Origin: Nissolia schottii
Lineage: Eukaryota > Streptophyta > Magnoliopsida > Fabales > Fabaceae
DNA length: 64,000 nt
NCBI GenBank assembly: GCA_003254905.1
Contig: QANU01073048.1
Coordinates: forward strand, 94,903 to 158,902
Reading direction: 5' to 3'
Positions 23,471-34,719 of this stretch are shown here, piece after piece. The notes beneath the pieces are model-generated. The model saw only the letters and a list, made by a program, of their open reading frames with translations. It was not told where the DNA came from and searched no databases. The position numbers and the translations under genes were made by a program. Positions within the stretch are counted from its first letter, which is position 1. Every line of letters begins with the position of its first letter.

Positions 23471-24153
23471 GCAGTAAAATATGTGGTCCCATGTAGTTCT
23501 AAAAATAGTTTCATGATTTTCTAAAGATAGCTTCATAAATATCTATTTTATAAATAAAGATTTTCTAAATAAATAATCATGAGAAAGTATCTAATTAAAT
23601 AAAAGAATAACTAACTTCATAAATAAAATAATAAATTTCACCTCATAGGATTTTATAAAACATGCATAAATAAAATAATGTTAAAATAAATAAAATAAAT
23701 AAATAACTTTAAAAATAAATACATGATCTAAAATAGACCATGAAGAAAGTCACTAACCTGATTGTTCAACGCCAAGGAGCACTAAGCTGAGAGCTCCTGG
23801 CACACCATACGTGGCGGCACTGCTTCCCCATGAACGGAAGACGAGAGAAAGAAGAGAAATAAAAAATATAACTGGAGCGAAAAGTCTCACAAAAGTGTGA
23901 CCTCTCAAGCTATGGGTGAATTCGCAAGTCTAAACACTTACAGGAAATCTCTATGTATGGGAGAAGAGGAGACCCCTTCTACAACATTAATCAATGTAGG
24001 ACTAAATTCCCGACGTGCTACAGCGCTCCCTGAGTGTTGCAGCACGCCCTAACACTGCGCCACTACAACGCGCTTGCCTTACTGTCGACCATCTTGCGAG
24101 AGATGTCTCCCACGTCTCACGCGAGACACCCTTTTTTTTGTTGTGACACCATT
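22386..24153. mobile_element. Solo LTR (22391-24148) with 5-bp target duplication
   Basis: The sequence begins TGTAACGACC and ends GTTGTGACA, the TG...CA ends expected of an LTR, with a short inverted TGT(A/C)AC/GTGACA relation. It is flanked by identical CCATT pentamers at 22386-22390 and 24149-24153. The length is 1758 bp and no internal retrotransposon domain follows on either side, so it is a solo LTR left by recombination between two LTRs. It contains AT dinucleotide arrays (about 22848-22908 and 23427-23468) and a GAA array (22925-22949). The direction of the lost element cannot be proven; the GC-richer part with CT-rich sequence reads best on the minus strand. The superfamily is not determinable from the LTR alone; gypsy is likely from the length. 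Confidence 0.8.
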
Positions 24154-25090
24154 CATGTGAGTAGAGGTGTACATCGATCGATTCGAGTCATATTTTTTTG
24201 GATGAATCCATCCAACCAACAAATTTGACGGTGGGTTGAACAAGTCGAGTTGTTATTAAATGGTGTGACCCGCCTCGAGTCAATTCGTTGGACTCTCAGG
24301 CGAGTCGAGCAGATGAATGAGTGATCACGGTATTTTTTTAAAGAGTTTTTTTTGCCATTATTGGGGGTTGGGGATTTTTTTTTGCTTTTGGCAGTTTCTT
24401 TGGGCTTTGACTGATTTGGGTAAAGTTTCTTCTTCTTCTTTTTGTCAGGGATGGGAGACATTGGACTTGGTTGGGCAACATTTGGTAAAAATAAATAAAG
24501 GTCTTGGTTGGATAAGTGAGTTGATTCGGTTTCAGATCTAGTAGCCTGCCACTCAACTGATGAAGCATTGAGAGTGAGTTTCCACCCAAAACCCAATCAG
24601 TTTCGAGTCGAGTGAGTTTAACAAGTTGGTTCACCTAATATATATTCCTACATGTGAGTTCCCTTAACTAGAGGCAATCATGTTTGAACATTTAAGATTT
24701 TATTAGGGGCATGACTCTCTCATCACCAAAATTTTCATACTCAAGATCACTAGATAAAGAGAATGAGTATCTGTCACTCTAACTAAATATTTATGCATGA
24801 ACTATAATATAATATATAATCTATATTTATGTAAAAGAGAAATGTTATATTTTGGATTGCGAATGATCTATTGTACAAGAGTTCTCCCGAATAATGATAA
24901 AGGTTTTTAAACATCTTGTTAACAATTAAATAAAGGAAAAAATAAATGTAACTAATATCTTAAAACATTAACGAGTTATCAATTTTTTTATTTTATTTAA
25001 TTGTTAAGAAGACATATATTTAAAATGATCTTTTAGAAAGATATATATTTAAATCATCTCTCCTCAAAACATTTTGTCCACGTATAAAAT
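24154..25090. other. Intergenic DNA with GAGTCGAG-rich repeat remnant
   Basis: 24160-24640 contains several GAGTCGAG and GAATCCATCC-like words and T-rich runs, typical of degraded transposon ends. Open frames here are lysine- or serine-rich shadows. No gene seen. Confidence 0.45.
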
Positions 25091-25097
25091 AGGGGTT

Positions 25098-25826
25098 GGT
25101 TAACTTATAAGGACTAAGGATATACTAGTCATTCCGAGCTAAGTTAGAAAGTTAGTTTATTCTATTAATTTGCTATCCTCCAACTTTAATAGATAATAAT
25201 TATTTTCTGTTACTTTCGGTTTGAGAGTGTTAGCTCTATGTAGCCCTCTCATTGGAAGATATATACTTACAACTAATTTCGCATAAATTTATGTTTATGA
25301 GTTTGGTTTTGGAGGGAAAAGAAAGAGTTGGGAGAGAAAAATTTGTAAAGGTTATATTTTATTTATGAGTTTTAATTTTGTAAGGAAAAAGACATTTTAG
25401 ATTTTTATCGCCCTTAAAATCTTTTAAAAACTCAATTTAATAGTTTTTAACATTGAAAGATTTTAATTAATTTTTAATTAAATATACCATCTTATTTTTA
25501 TTAAAACTTTTGAATACTAATTTTACCATTAAATTAAACACATTAATTATGTATTGTAAGCTCTTTGTTTCTTTTTTTTTTTTAATTATACATAAACTCA
25601 TAAACAAAAATAAGGTAAATCCTTTTAAATTTTCACATTCTATTACGTTTCCTTTCCTTCTCTATTAAATCTCTTTATGTCTTTTCTTTTCTTTGCATCT
25701 AAACTCGTGAACCTAGCTTGACAAAAAATAATTAATTGTTGCTAAAGATAATTAATTAACAGAGTAAACTAACTTTTTAACTTAGCTTGGAATGACTAAT
25801 CTACCCTTAGTCCTTATATAAGTGGC
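25098..25826. repeat. Long-TIR DNA element with a second element nested inside
   Basis: The left end (ACTTATAAGGACTAAGG, GTCATTCCGAGCTAAGTTAG, AAGTTAGTTTATTCT) is repeated in inverse order at the right end (AGTAAACTAACTTTTTAAC, CTTAGCTTGGAATGAC, CTTAGTCCTTATATAAGT). Arms are about 75 bp with high identity. Inside, between about 25290 and 25720, a purine-rich GTTTATGAGTTTGG start and a CATCTAAACTCGTGAAC end resemble the element at 1254-1693, suggesting nesting. No coding capacity. Confidence 0.65.
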
Positions 25827-25943
25827 TTGGGGCACTAGCGGCGCCTTGCCAAACTGTCAGAGATGTCAGACATCAGATGACGTGGCAAGCAGATTCTTCT
25901 ATCTTCTATTCTAATTGTCAACTTCTTCAACAACTTGCAAGAC

Positions 25944-25947
<4 letters not shown>

Positions 25948-25974
<27 letters not shown>
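25948..25974. repeat. AT microsatellite
   Basis: Thirteen or so AT units just before the second assembly gap. Confidence 0.9.
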
Positions 25975-25976
<2 letters not shown>

Positions 25977-26016
25977 TGAAAGATTGAAAACAAAATAATA
26001 ACGATTGTGTTATCTG

Positions 26017-26512
26017 NNNNNNNNNNNNNNNNNNNNNNNNNNNNNNNNNNNNNNNNNNNNNNNNNNNNNNNNNNNNNNNNNNNNNNNNNNNNNNNNNNNN
26101 NNNNNNNNNNNNNNNNNNNNNNNNNNNNNNNNNNNNNNNNNNNNNNNNNNNNNNNNNNNNNNNNNNNNNNNNNNNNNNNNNNNNNNNNNNNNNNNNNNNN
26201 NNNNNNNNNNNNNNNNNNNNNNNNNNNNNNNNNNNNNNNNNNNNNNNNNNNNNNNNNNNNNNNNNNNNNNNNNNNNNNNNNNNNNNNNNNNNNNNNNNNN
26301 NNNNNNNNNNNNNNNNNNNNNNNNNNNNNNNNNNNNNNNNNNNNNNNNNNNNNNNNNNNNNNNNNNNNNNNNNNNNNNNNNNNNNNNNNNNNNNNNNNNN
26401 NNNNNNNNNNNNNNNNNNNNNNNNNNNNNNNNNNNNNNNNNNNNNNNNNNNNNNNNNNNNNNNNNNNNNNNNNNNNNNNNNNNNNNNNNNNNNNNNNNNN
26501 NNNNNNNNNNNN
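26017..26512. other. Assembly gap (496 N)
   Basis: Run of N. Frames across it are artefacts. Confidence 0.99.
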
Positions 26513-26679
26513 TTTTTTTTTAAATTGTATTTAAACACTATTTTATATAAAAAAGAAGTACTTTTCTTTCAAAGTCAATTCAAAGGGACCATTTTTTTGT
26601 ACTTAATGTTACCTCGACGAATTGCGTACATCTAACAGAAAACATAGTGGCAAGCTATGGTTTAGCTAGTTAGGATGCC

Positions 26680-27490
26680 TCATTGGGGTGTGTGGTTTGT
26701 GGAATATTCTGCTTACATTCTCAAGAATATGGTCATAGGAATGTAACATTCTCATGGTTGGTTCAACGTTTTAAAAAACATTTTTAGGTAACTTGTATTT
26801 TGAGGAATGGAAATTGCCTTATTTTCATTCTCATCTCCTTCGTGAGATTGTTGGATTCTCATGAAATTGGAATGTTTTAACATATGAAAAAACCAAATTG
26901 CCCCCAAACCTCGTACCATAGGTCAACACCATCTGTCAGTCGACAACCACCCACCGACGACGCACCACCACCAGCCAGTGATTGACCACCATCGGTCTAG
27001 GATCGACCACCCTCAACTGGCAACTGACCACTACTGACCAGCAACTGACCACCACTGGTCATGATGGACCACTGCCCAGCCAGCGACAGACCACCGCTCG
27101 ATGGTGCTAAGTTAATGTTGAACGATGACGCACTATTGCCAGATGATGACACACCACCGTCGGACACCGATGGACCACCGTCGGACAGAAACAGACCACC
27201 ATCGAACGGCCTCAGACCACCGTCTGGCCATTCCAGGTTAATGCCAAACAGCAACGGACCACCGCCTACATACATTGTTTTGTCATGGGTATTTTTGTAA
27301 AAGTATATTGTAATTCTAGGAATGTTGCTAAGAATTCGATTTACAACCAAACACTTTCAAAACATATTCTTAGAAAAACTTTTCCCAAAAATAACATTAC
27401 TGTGAATAGTATTCCTCAAAATAAAAAGGATTCTGCGAACTACATGTCCTCATTACTGACATTGCACAAAATGATTAAGGTGCCAAAAAA
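26680..27490. repeat. Candidate non-autonomous element carrying a GACCACC minisatellite
   Basis: A GC-rich core (about 26925-27265) is made of irregular 18-30 bp units built around GACCACC and ACCACCGTCGGA, giving frames of repeated DGG or PPSD on the two strands. The AT-rich flanks carry weakly inverse words: GTGGTTTGTGGAATATTC on the left, and AACCAAACACTTTC and AGTATTCCTC on the right. The core's base composition is sharply different from its surroundings. No target duplication was confirmed and no protein family fits. Confidence 0.5.
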
Positions 27491-27583
27491 ATAAGCGGCT
27501 TTGTATTGTGGAATATTCTAATATATTGTAAGATTAATGTCTAACTAAATTATATTACTAGAGATTTGTGAAAGGAAAGATGC

Positions 27584-27860
27584 CTCTCAGTAAACTGTAA
27601 CGGACCTAGGTAAATAAATGCCCAAATTAAGAATTGGTCCAATTAGGGAGCCATTTTTATTATAAATAGGAAGAATAGGGGAAGTAGAAGGTATGGAAAA
27701 TGTATTGGTCTAATCCTACCCTCTCTCTATTAGGATATCCTTCTCTCTAGTTTTCCATCACTATCCCATTTCATTGTAATTCAAACACTCCAAATGCAGA
27801 AAATACCACTATTGTTCCTATCAATTCCATAATCCATTCCATTACAATTTCACCTCATTA
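27584..27860 (+). repeat. LTR-like fragment
   Basis: TAACGGACCTAGG, then ATTATAAATAGGAAG (TATA-like, about 27659-27672), then a pyrimidine-rich CCTACCCTCTCTCTATTAGG and TTCATTGTAATTCAAACAC: the order of a promoter-bearing LTR on the plus strand. The ends are not defined and no internal domains follow. Confidence 0.3.
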
Positions 27861-28934
27861 CATATAAATGTAAAGTATTGTGATCAGTTGTCATAATATG
27901 TGATATTTATAGGTTTAACTTGAAAAATACTATTTAAAAGTGCTTCTCTAAAGGTGTGTTTTGGTAAAGGAAAGAAATTAAGAGGGAATAAGATGAGAGG
28001 AACGAAAATGAGTGGATTTGTATTTTTTATAAGTATGCTGGGATGAAAGGAACATGGAAGGAAGGAAAATAGAAAAATAATGATGTTAAATGACAATTTT
28101 ATTTTTGAGTCAATACAAAAAGTTATTTCAACCACAAATTATTTGGGATAATATTAGAATTAGCAACAAAATTCATATTTCCTTCCATTTTCCACCCACT
28201 TGTGAGAGGAAAAAAATTTGGTGTGTCTCATGTGTCTTTTTGTACTATTCATTCTTTCCTTCCTCCTCTCTTTACATCTAAATAAGGGAAGTTAATTTTT
28301 TTCCTTCCAATTTCTTTCTTTAAAACACTACCTAAAAATACATTGTTCAATGTGTTAAGAATAAAATAGAATATCTTTAATTGATCTAGTTATTATTTAA
28401 TTTGATTATTTCTAATTCATGATGATTATCTTTATGTTCTAATTCTATTATTAGCTTATAAATAAACATTATCTCTTTGTAAACCAATCACATCATGCAG
28501 CTAATACAATATTATATTTCTTGTTCTCAGGTTATTTTCTCTCATCTCTTTGCCTATTATTATCCCGCTCTCCCATGATGCTTAATAGTTTAATTACTAA
28601 TTATATTGCTCATATAATATATTTTTTTATAAATGAAAACTCATACGAATTTATAGGTGGAGCTTACTATTCGACTTTACTAACACTTCACAAATTTATT
28701 TAAACTTCTCATTTTGACAACCTTAAATATAATTTTTTTTATGATTTTCCTTTTAAACAAAATACTTTAAGACTACCAAAAAAAGATTCTCAAAAAGATG
28801 AAAAATTGTTTTTTTTTCAAGTTTATTTAATCAATTTAGATACACTTAAAAATGTATACTTTTATAACAAAATATTGGATGCTTTTTAGATCGACTTTAA
28901 AAAAATGCATTTTTTACATAAATTATTCTATTAT
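27861..28934. other. AT-rich intergenic DNA
   Basis: No gene. 27950-28290 has a purine-rich left part (GGTAAAGGAAAGAAATTAAG) and pyrimidine-rich right part (CTTTCCTTCCTCCTCTCTTT), like an eroded foldback element. Confidence 0.4.
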
Positions 28935-29189
28935 TGTTACGAAATAAAAGGGAAAGTAGTAGAGATAGAAGAGAGAAATAATAAACAAGAAAGAGAGAGA
29001 GCTATATTCTATTGATAATTTTAATGGTGCGTCATACAATGAGCACACAAAGATCTATTTATAACCTAGGGGTAACAATACATACGATCACATCAAATCT
29101 CTATAATATCAACATATATATTTATCTAATTAAATACTAACCGAATTAGAATATGGACATTCACATTAATAATATAATATTTTATAACA
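28935..29189 (-). mobile_element. Ty1/copia-type 3' LTR (255 bp)
   Basis: On the minus strand it starts TGTTATAAAATATT (at 29189) and ends TTCGTAACA (at 28935), giving the terminal inverted TGTTA...TAACA. Inside it reads GGTTATAAATAGATC, a TATA-like signal, followed by a CT-rich stretch. Immediately upstream on the minus strand, 29198-29190 reads CCAAGGGGG, a polypurine tract directly abutting TG, as in copia elements. Internal sequence continues to about 29760, but no coding domain or second LTR is seen, so the element is truncated. Confidence 0.65.
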
Positions 29190-29760
29190 CCCCCTTGGAT
29201 ATCCAGCAGGGATATCCCACATTAAAACCTTACTAAGAAAAATCTATTCGGAAAAAATCTTAGTGAATGAAAAAGAGTACAACATTCTCCTAGTGTGAGT
29301 TGTTTCGTTAAAAATCTTATCAAGAAAAGATCCAATGGGATAAAAACCTTAATTAAGGAAAAAGAGTACAACATTTTCCCCTCTTAGGATAATTATGAGT
29401 ACCCATCTATAAGATAAAGTAGAAACTTTTATCGTCATAAGCTCATACACATAGTATTGTGGATTCTATAATAACGGTCACACAACATCTATCCCCTTCG
29501 ACTTTTGGCCATCAAGGAAAGAAGAGTGAAACAATCAAATAGATATCTGAAACCTACGACCACAGTGATACAAATAATAACTTTCTCTAAAATTCTTCAT
29601 GATATTCGAACAAGTTGATTGATTACCCTTATTCAAAAACATTCACAACTCGTTTCATGTATTAAAATAATTTTTGTATGATTTAAAGAGGTAGCAGCTA
29701 AAGTTTGCTTTATTTTTTTTATATACATACAATAGAAAATAAAAAAAAGGCTAAGGCCTA
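29190..29760 (-). repeat. Non-coding 3' internal part of the truncated copia-type element
   Basis: The stretch adjacent to the LTR carries two similar blocks with GAAAAAGAGTACAACATT (about 29269 and 29358) and GGGATAAAAACCTT-like words. It is upstream of the polypurine tract and without reading frames of the pol type. The upstream limit is approximate. Confidence 0.4.
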
Positions 29761-30329
29761 AAGAAGATTAATCAGCATGATGTAACAACCCATTGTTTTT
29801 CTAGGTGAAAAAAAAGAAGAAAGGGACGTCCGCCACAGTGGCACAACGGCAAAAGGCGTAGCTGTAGTGACACAAAAGTAAAGTTTTTATTATGACAATT
29901 TTATGATTTTATTATGGCAATTATTTTAATTAAGATCTATAGACTTAAGATACAACATATATACATTAAAGATAGTAAATATGCTAAAATATTAATCTAT
30001 AAACTTCAACCAAATTATATTAACATTTATTAGAATACATTGTAATCAATAACATCTAATAAAAATTAAAAAAAAATTAAGCTTACTTAAGGATAGTTCC
30101 AATAGTAAGTGTAATTGCCGCTCAAAAACAAATTATAAAAACACGTAGACTTTACAAAAAGTAGCTACATCAGTCAAGTCAATCACAAACACATTATACA
30201 AATAAGATAATTTAAAAATCCAAAACGCCTAATCTTATTAATTAGATGAATCAATGTTTAGTCGAGGGACCAGGGACCAGAAAATATGGAGGTGCCCCCA
30301 ACCACAAATCAAAACAAAAAAACGATAGC
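29761..30329. other. Intergenic DNA, no gene seen
   Basis: AT-rich, with one GC-richer patch near 29825-29880 containing CAGTGGCACAACGG. No frame of interest. Confidence 0.4.
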
Positions 30330-30690
30330 TTACTTGGCAATTTCGTCACCAACCATATTACAGAACCTCTTAGACAAAATTAAAATCAATTGACACAAGC
30401 CAACAAGCGTAAGCAAAAATATCTTTAACAATTACTCCTAGCAAAGATGAGTCTCCATTTTCCTGTATGACTCTTGAAATGGCTTGGAGTCACTCTCCAC
30501 CGCTAGGAGAAGAGCCTCTTTAATTGCCAAGAGCTCCCCTCTACAACTTTGTAAAGCTCTCGCTCCCTTCACTCTAGCTCCTGCCAGGAAACCACCCATC
30601 TCCTCGCAAGCATAATGAACATTCAACAAATCTTGACCCTGGTGGACCTGCTCTTTCCTCATGTCATGGAACACGACAAGATTAGTCATT
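30330..30690 (-). pseudogene. RNase H-like (RVT_3) fragment of a LINE-type retrotransposon
   Basis: On the minus strand the translation contains GGFLAGARVKGARALQ and GELLAIKEALLLAVES, the typical start of the RNase H-like domain at the end of plant LINE open reading frames. After a stop and a frame change it continues with GVIVKDIFAYACWL and, in another frame, KRFCNMVGDEIAK, matching the domain's FVKRSGNxVAHELAK end. At least two frame breaks and no reverse transcriptase upstream make this a dead 3' fragment. Confidence 0.65.
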
Positions 30691-32130
30691 GCTGCTATGC
30701 TACCGTTGACATGTCAGACACTCAAACCGTTTGAACACATTTCAACTAAAATTATTTTTAGTTTAGTATTATTATATCAGGTACTTATAGATATAGGGGA
30801 AGTCACCTCGCCTCTACCCCCATTTAACAAGTAAGTATTAAAAATATTTATCCTCATTACCCACATAGAAAAAACTTTCCCATGTCCACTCCATCACGGG
30901 TATTACATGCGGGTATTTATGTGTACGTATAAAATTGTCCAGCCTAATGTCAACTAAAAAAAAATCAAATACTACCATATTCTTATAATTTGGCCTAAAC
31001 AAATTCAAATTAGTGTCAGCTTCACTCCTTACTCCCTTAAATATAGAGTCCAAGCTTATTATTCACATTTTCATCTATTAGTACCACCATCGCTTGCATC
31101 TCTTCTAGTGCAATCTCACTGAGTACAAGTTATAATCTTAGCATTTGATTGTATTACCTATGGATTTGCATTCTCTTGTCATATAACTTCAATCTTTGTG
31201 TAGTAGTATTCTTTCTTAATTACTAACATGATTTATCTTCTTTCATGCTTATTTTTATGGGCGAAATTTAAATGACAAGAAAAAAATGGCATTCCTTTGT
31301 ATTTCATGTCAAGTGTTTAGTTAGATACACAACATATAAAATTTCATTGGCAGACAACATAGAAACATTTTTATTTTTTCTTTATTTTAAATAGGTCTTT
31401 AAATAAGTTTTCAGTTCAAAATCATACTTTTAAATAGACGAAACTAAGCCTTTAGAAAAAAAACTTATGACAAATAATATGTTTAGCTTCAAGCCAAATA
31501 ATTTAGAAACATGTGAGCCTGTCTAGCCTAGGATGACAACGGATATCCTTGGAGCCAGATACATATCCCCATTACCTATACTCATTTAATGTTTTGCTAC
31601 CCGTACATGTATTCGTACCCATCACGGGAATCCATTACTTATTATCTGTGGGATTTGGAATCCCTGCGGGTATTTGGCAAAAAGGTTTTAAAAAATCATA
31701 ACTATCTATTATAATATGCCAGGATATTACTAGTCTATTACTTATACATCACAATTTAAATTAATTAAATACATAATAAAATTTCAATAATACTTTTCAT
31801 AATGAGGGTTTATATATATATATATTGAAGTGAAGGAATAAGACTTCTAATTTTATATTTTTATATAATTGAAAATATTTCAATAATGTTATGTATTAAC
31901 GGGAATTTAACGAGTATCCATGAATCTAATACCTCAATCTCAGTCTCAATTCCATTAGCAAACCAGTACAAATATCCATCTTGTGGGTCTATCACATATA
32001 ATATCCACAAATATATGTGTTTGCAATGTTTTTTTTTTTTTTCATCCATAGTCTAGCACTTTCTTACCCATTTTCACCCCCTAGATGACATTATAAAAAA
32101 TAATATGGGCTATTAACATTTAAGTGGTTT
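30691..32130. repeat. Repeat-derived intergenic DNA with ACCCGC/GGGTAT-rich words
   Basis: Three patches (about 30838-30920, 31530-31680 and 31900-31990) share words such as CATCACGGG, GCGGGTATTT and TATCCATCTTGTGGGT. They look like degraded copies of one dispersed repeat. No gene seen. Confidence 0.4.
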
Positions 32131-32133
32131 TGA

Positions 32134-32237
32134 TGGTAGTAAAATCTGAAAATATGGTTGGAAAAACAAAATTACAAATGTATGGTGGTAGTAAAATCTG
32201 AAAATATGGTTGGAGAAACAAAATTACAAATGTATGA
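32134..32237. repeat. 52-bp tandem duplication
   Basis: A 52-bp unit beginning TGGTAGTAAAATCTGAAAAT occurs twice in a row, nearly identical (GGAAAAAC versus GGAGAAAC). It lies about 500 bp upstream of the Rab start codon. Confidence 0.85.
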
Positions 32238-32299
32238 GCAGAAGGGTGAAATCGCCATTTCATCAGGAGATTTTAGGTTTATTAAAAAAAATTCAGGGT

Positions 32300-32388
32300 G
32301 CTGAAATCGTCACCTCTTATGACGATTTTAGCCCCTTTTTAAAAAAAATTTTGAGGTCTGAAATCGCCATAAGGAATGACGATTTCAG
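32300..32388. repeat. Two tandem hairpins with GCTGAAATCGTCA stems
   Basis: Hairpin 1 (32300-32332): GCTGAAATCGTCA pairs with TGACGATTTTAGC around a 7-nt loop. Hairpin 2 (32358-32388): CTGAAATCGCCAT pairs with ATGACGATTTCAG. They form one unit repeated at about 58-bp spacing, with T/A runs between. A half unit (GAAATCGCCATTTCATC) lies near 32250. Origin or function unknown; lies 310-400 bp before the Rab ATG. Confidence 0.7.
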
Positions 32389-32471
32389 CCCATTCTTTTT
32401 TAAAAAAAAAAAATTCATGCATCCTTAAATTAATTGCATGCTCGTATTATGAAAAAAAACCTTTAAAAAAC

Positions 32472-32472
32472 N
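32472..32472. other. Single undetermined base
   Basis: One N in the region upstream of the Rab gene, between an A-run and a sharp rise in GC content. Confidence 0.99.
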
Positions 32473-32668
32473 TTCCGAATTTGGCGGGCGTGGGAATCCC
32501 TTGTTCCTCCCAGATGGAGAAAAAGGCCGTTTCAAAGTGTCCGTTTATTCAGTTTCCTTTCACTCATTGTTGGCCTTCCAATTTCCAATGTGCGCCCCTT
32601 TCCCTTCTCTCTCTTCCCCTGTTCCTCTTTCTCTCTCTTCCCCTGTTCCTTCTCTGTTGGGTGTTTGA

Positions 32669-34402
<1,734 letters not shown>

Positions 34403-34712
34403 CAGAGGGTAACTTTGTAGGAAACAAAGGAGACAGAGAGAAAGGTTTCTCTGAAAATTTTGGTGTTTGCGAAAACACATGTGGAATAGTTGCTAGTTGT
34501 TACTTTCTCCAGGTTTATTATTTTTCGTTTTTCTTTTTTAATTTCTGTAAGACAGAAGAGGCAGATCTCTAGTCTTCTACAATCACAATTGAAAATGAAT
34601 GTGACATGTTAACAGTTTATATTCCTAGCTTTGGCTTCAACTTCCAAAATTTGGATCTAGTATATAGCATACTTGATTTCCTCCTGTGCTTTCTTGTGTA
34701 AGTTTAGTCCAT

Positions 34713-34718
34713 AATAAA
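34713..34718 (+). terminator. Possible polyadenylation signal of the RabA1 gene
   Basis: AATAAA about 310 bp after the stop codon. Position plausible, unsupported otherwise. Confidence 0.35.
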
Positions 34719-34719
34719 A

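Noticed and set aside
24153..24596. A 147-codon frame on the minus strand
   Set aside because: Lysine- and serine-rich, overlaps repeat remnants and the LTR end, and has no family-like block. Treated as chance.
26997..27350. A 117-codon DGG-repeat protein on the minus strand
   Set aside because: The frame is a by-product of the GACCACC minisatellite; the plus strand gives an equally open Pro/Asp frame.
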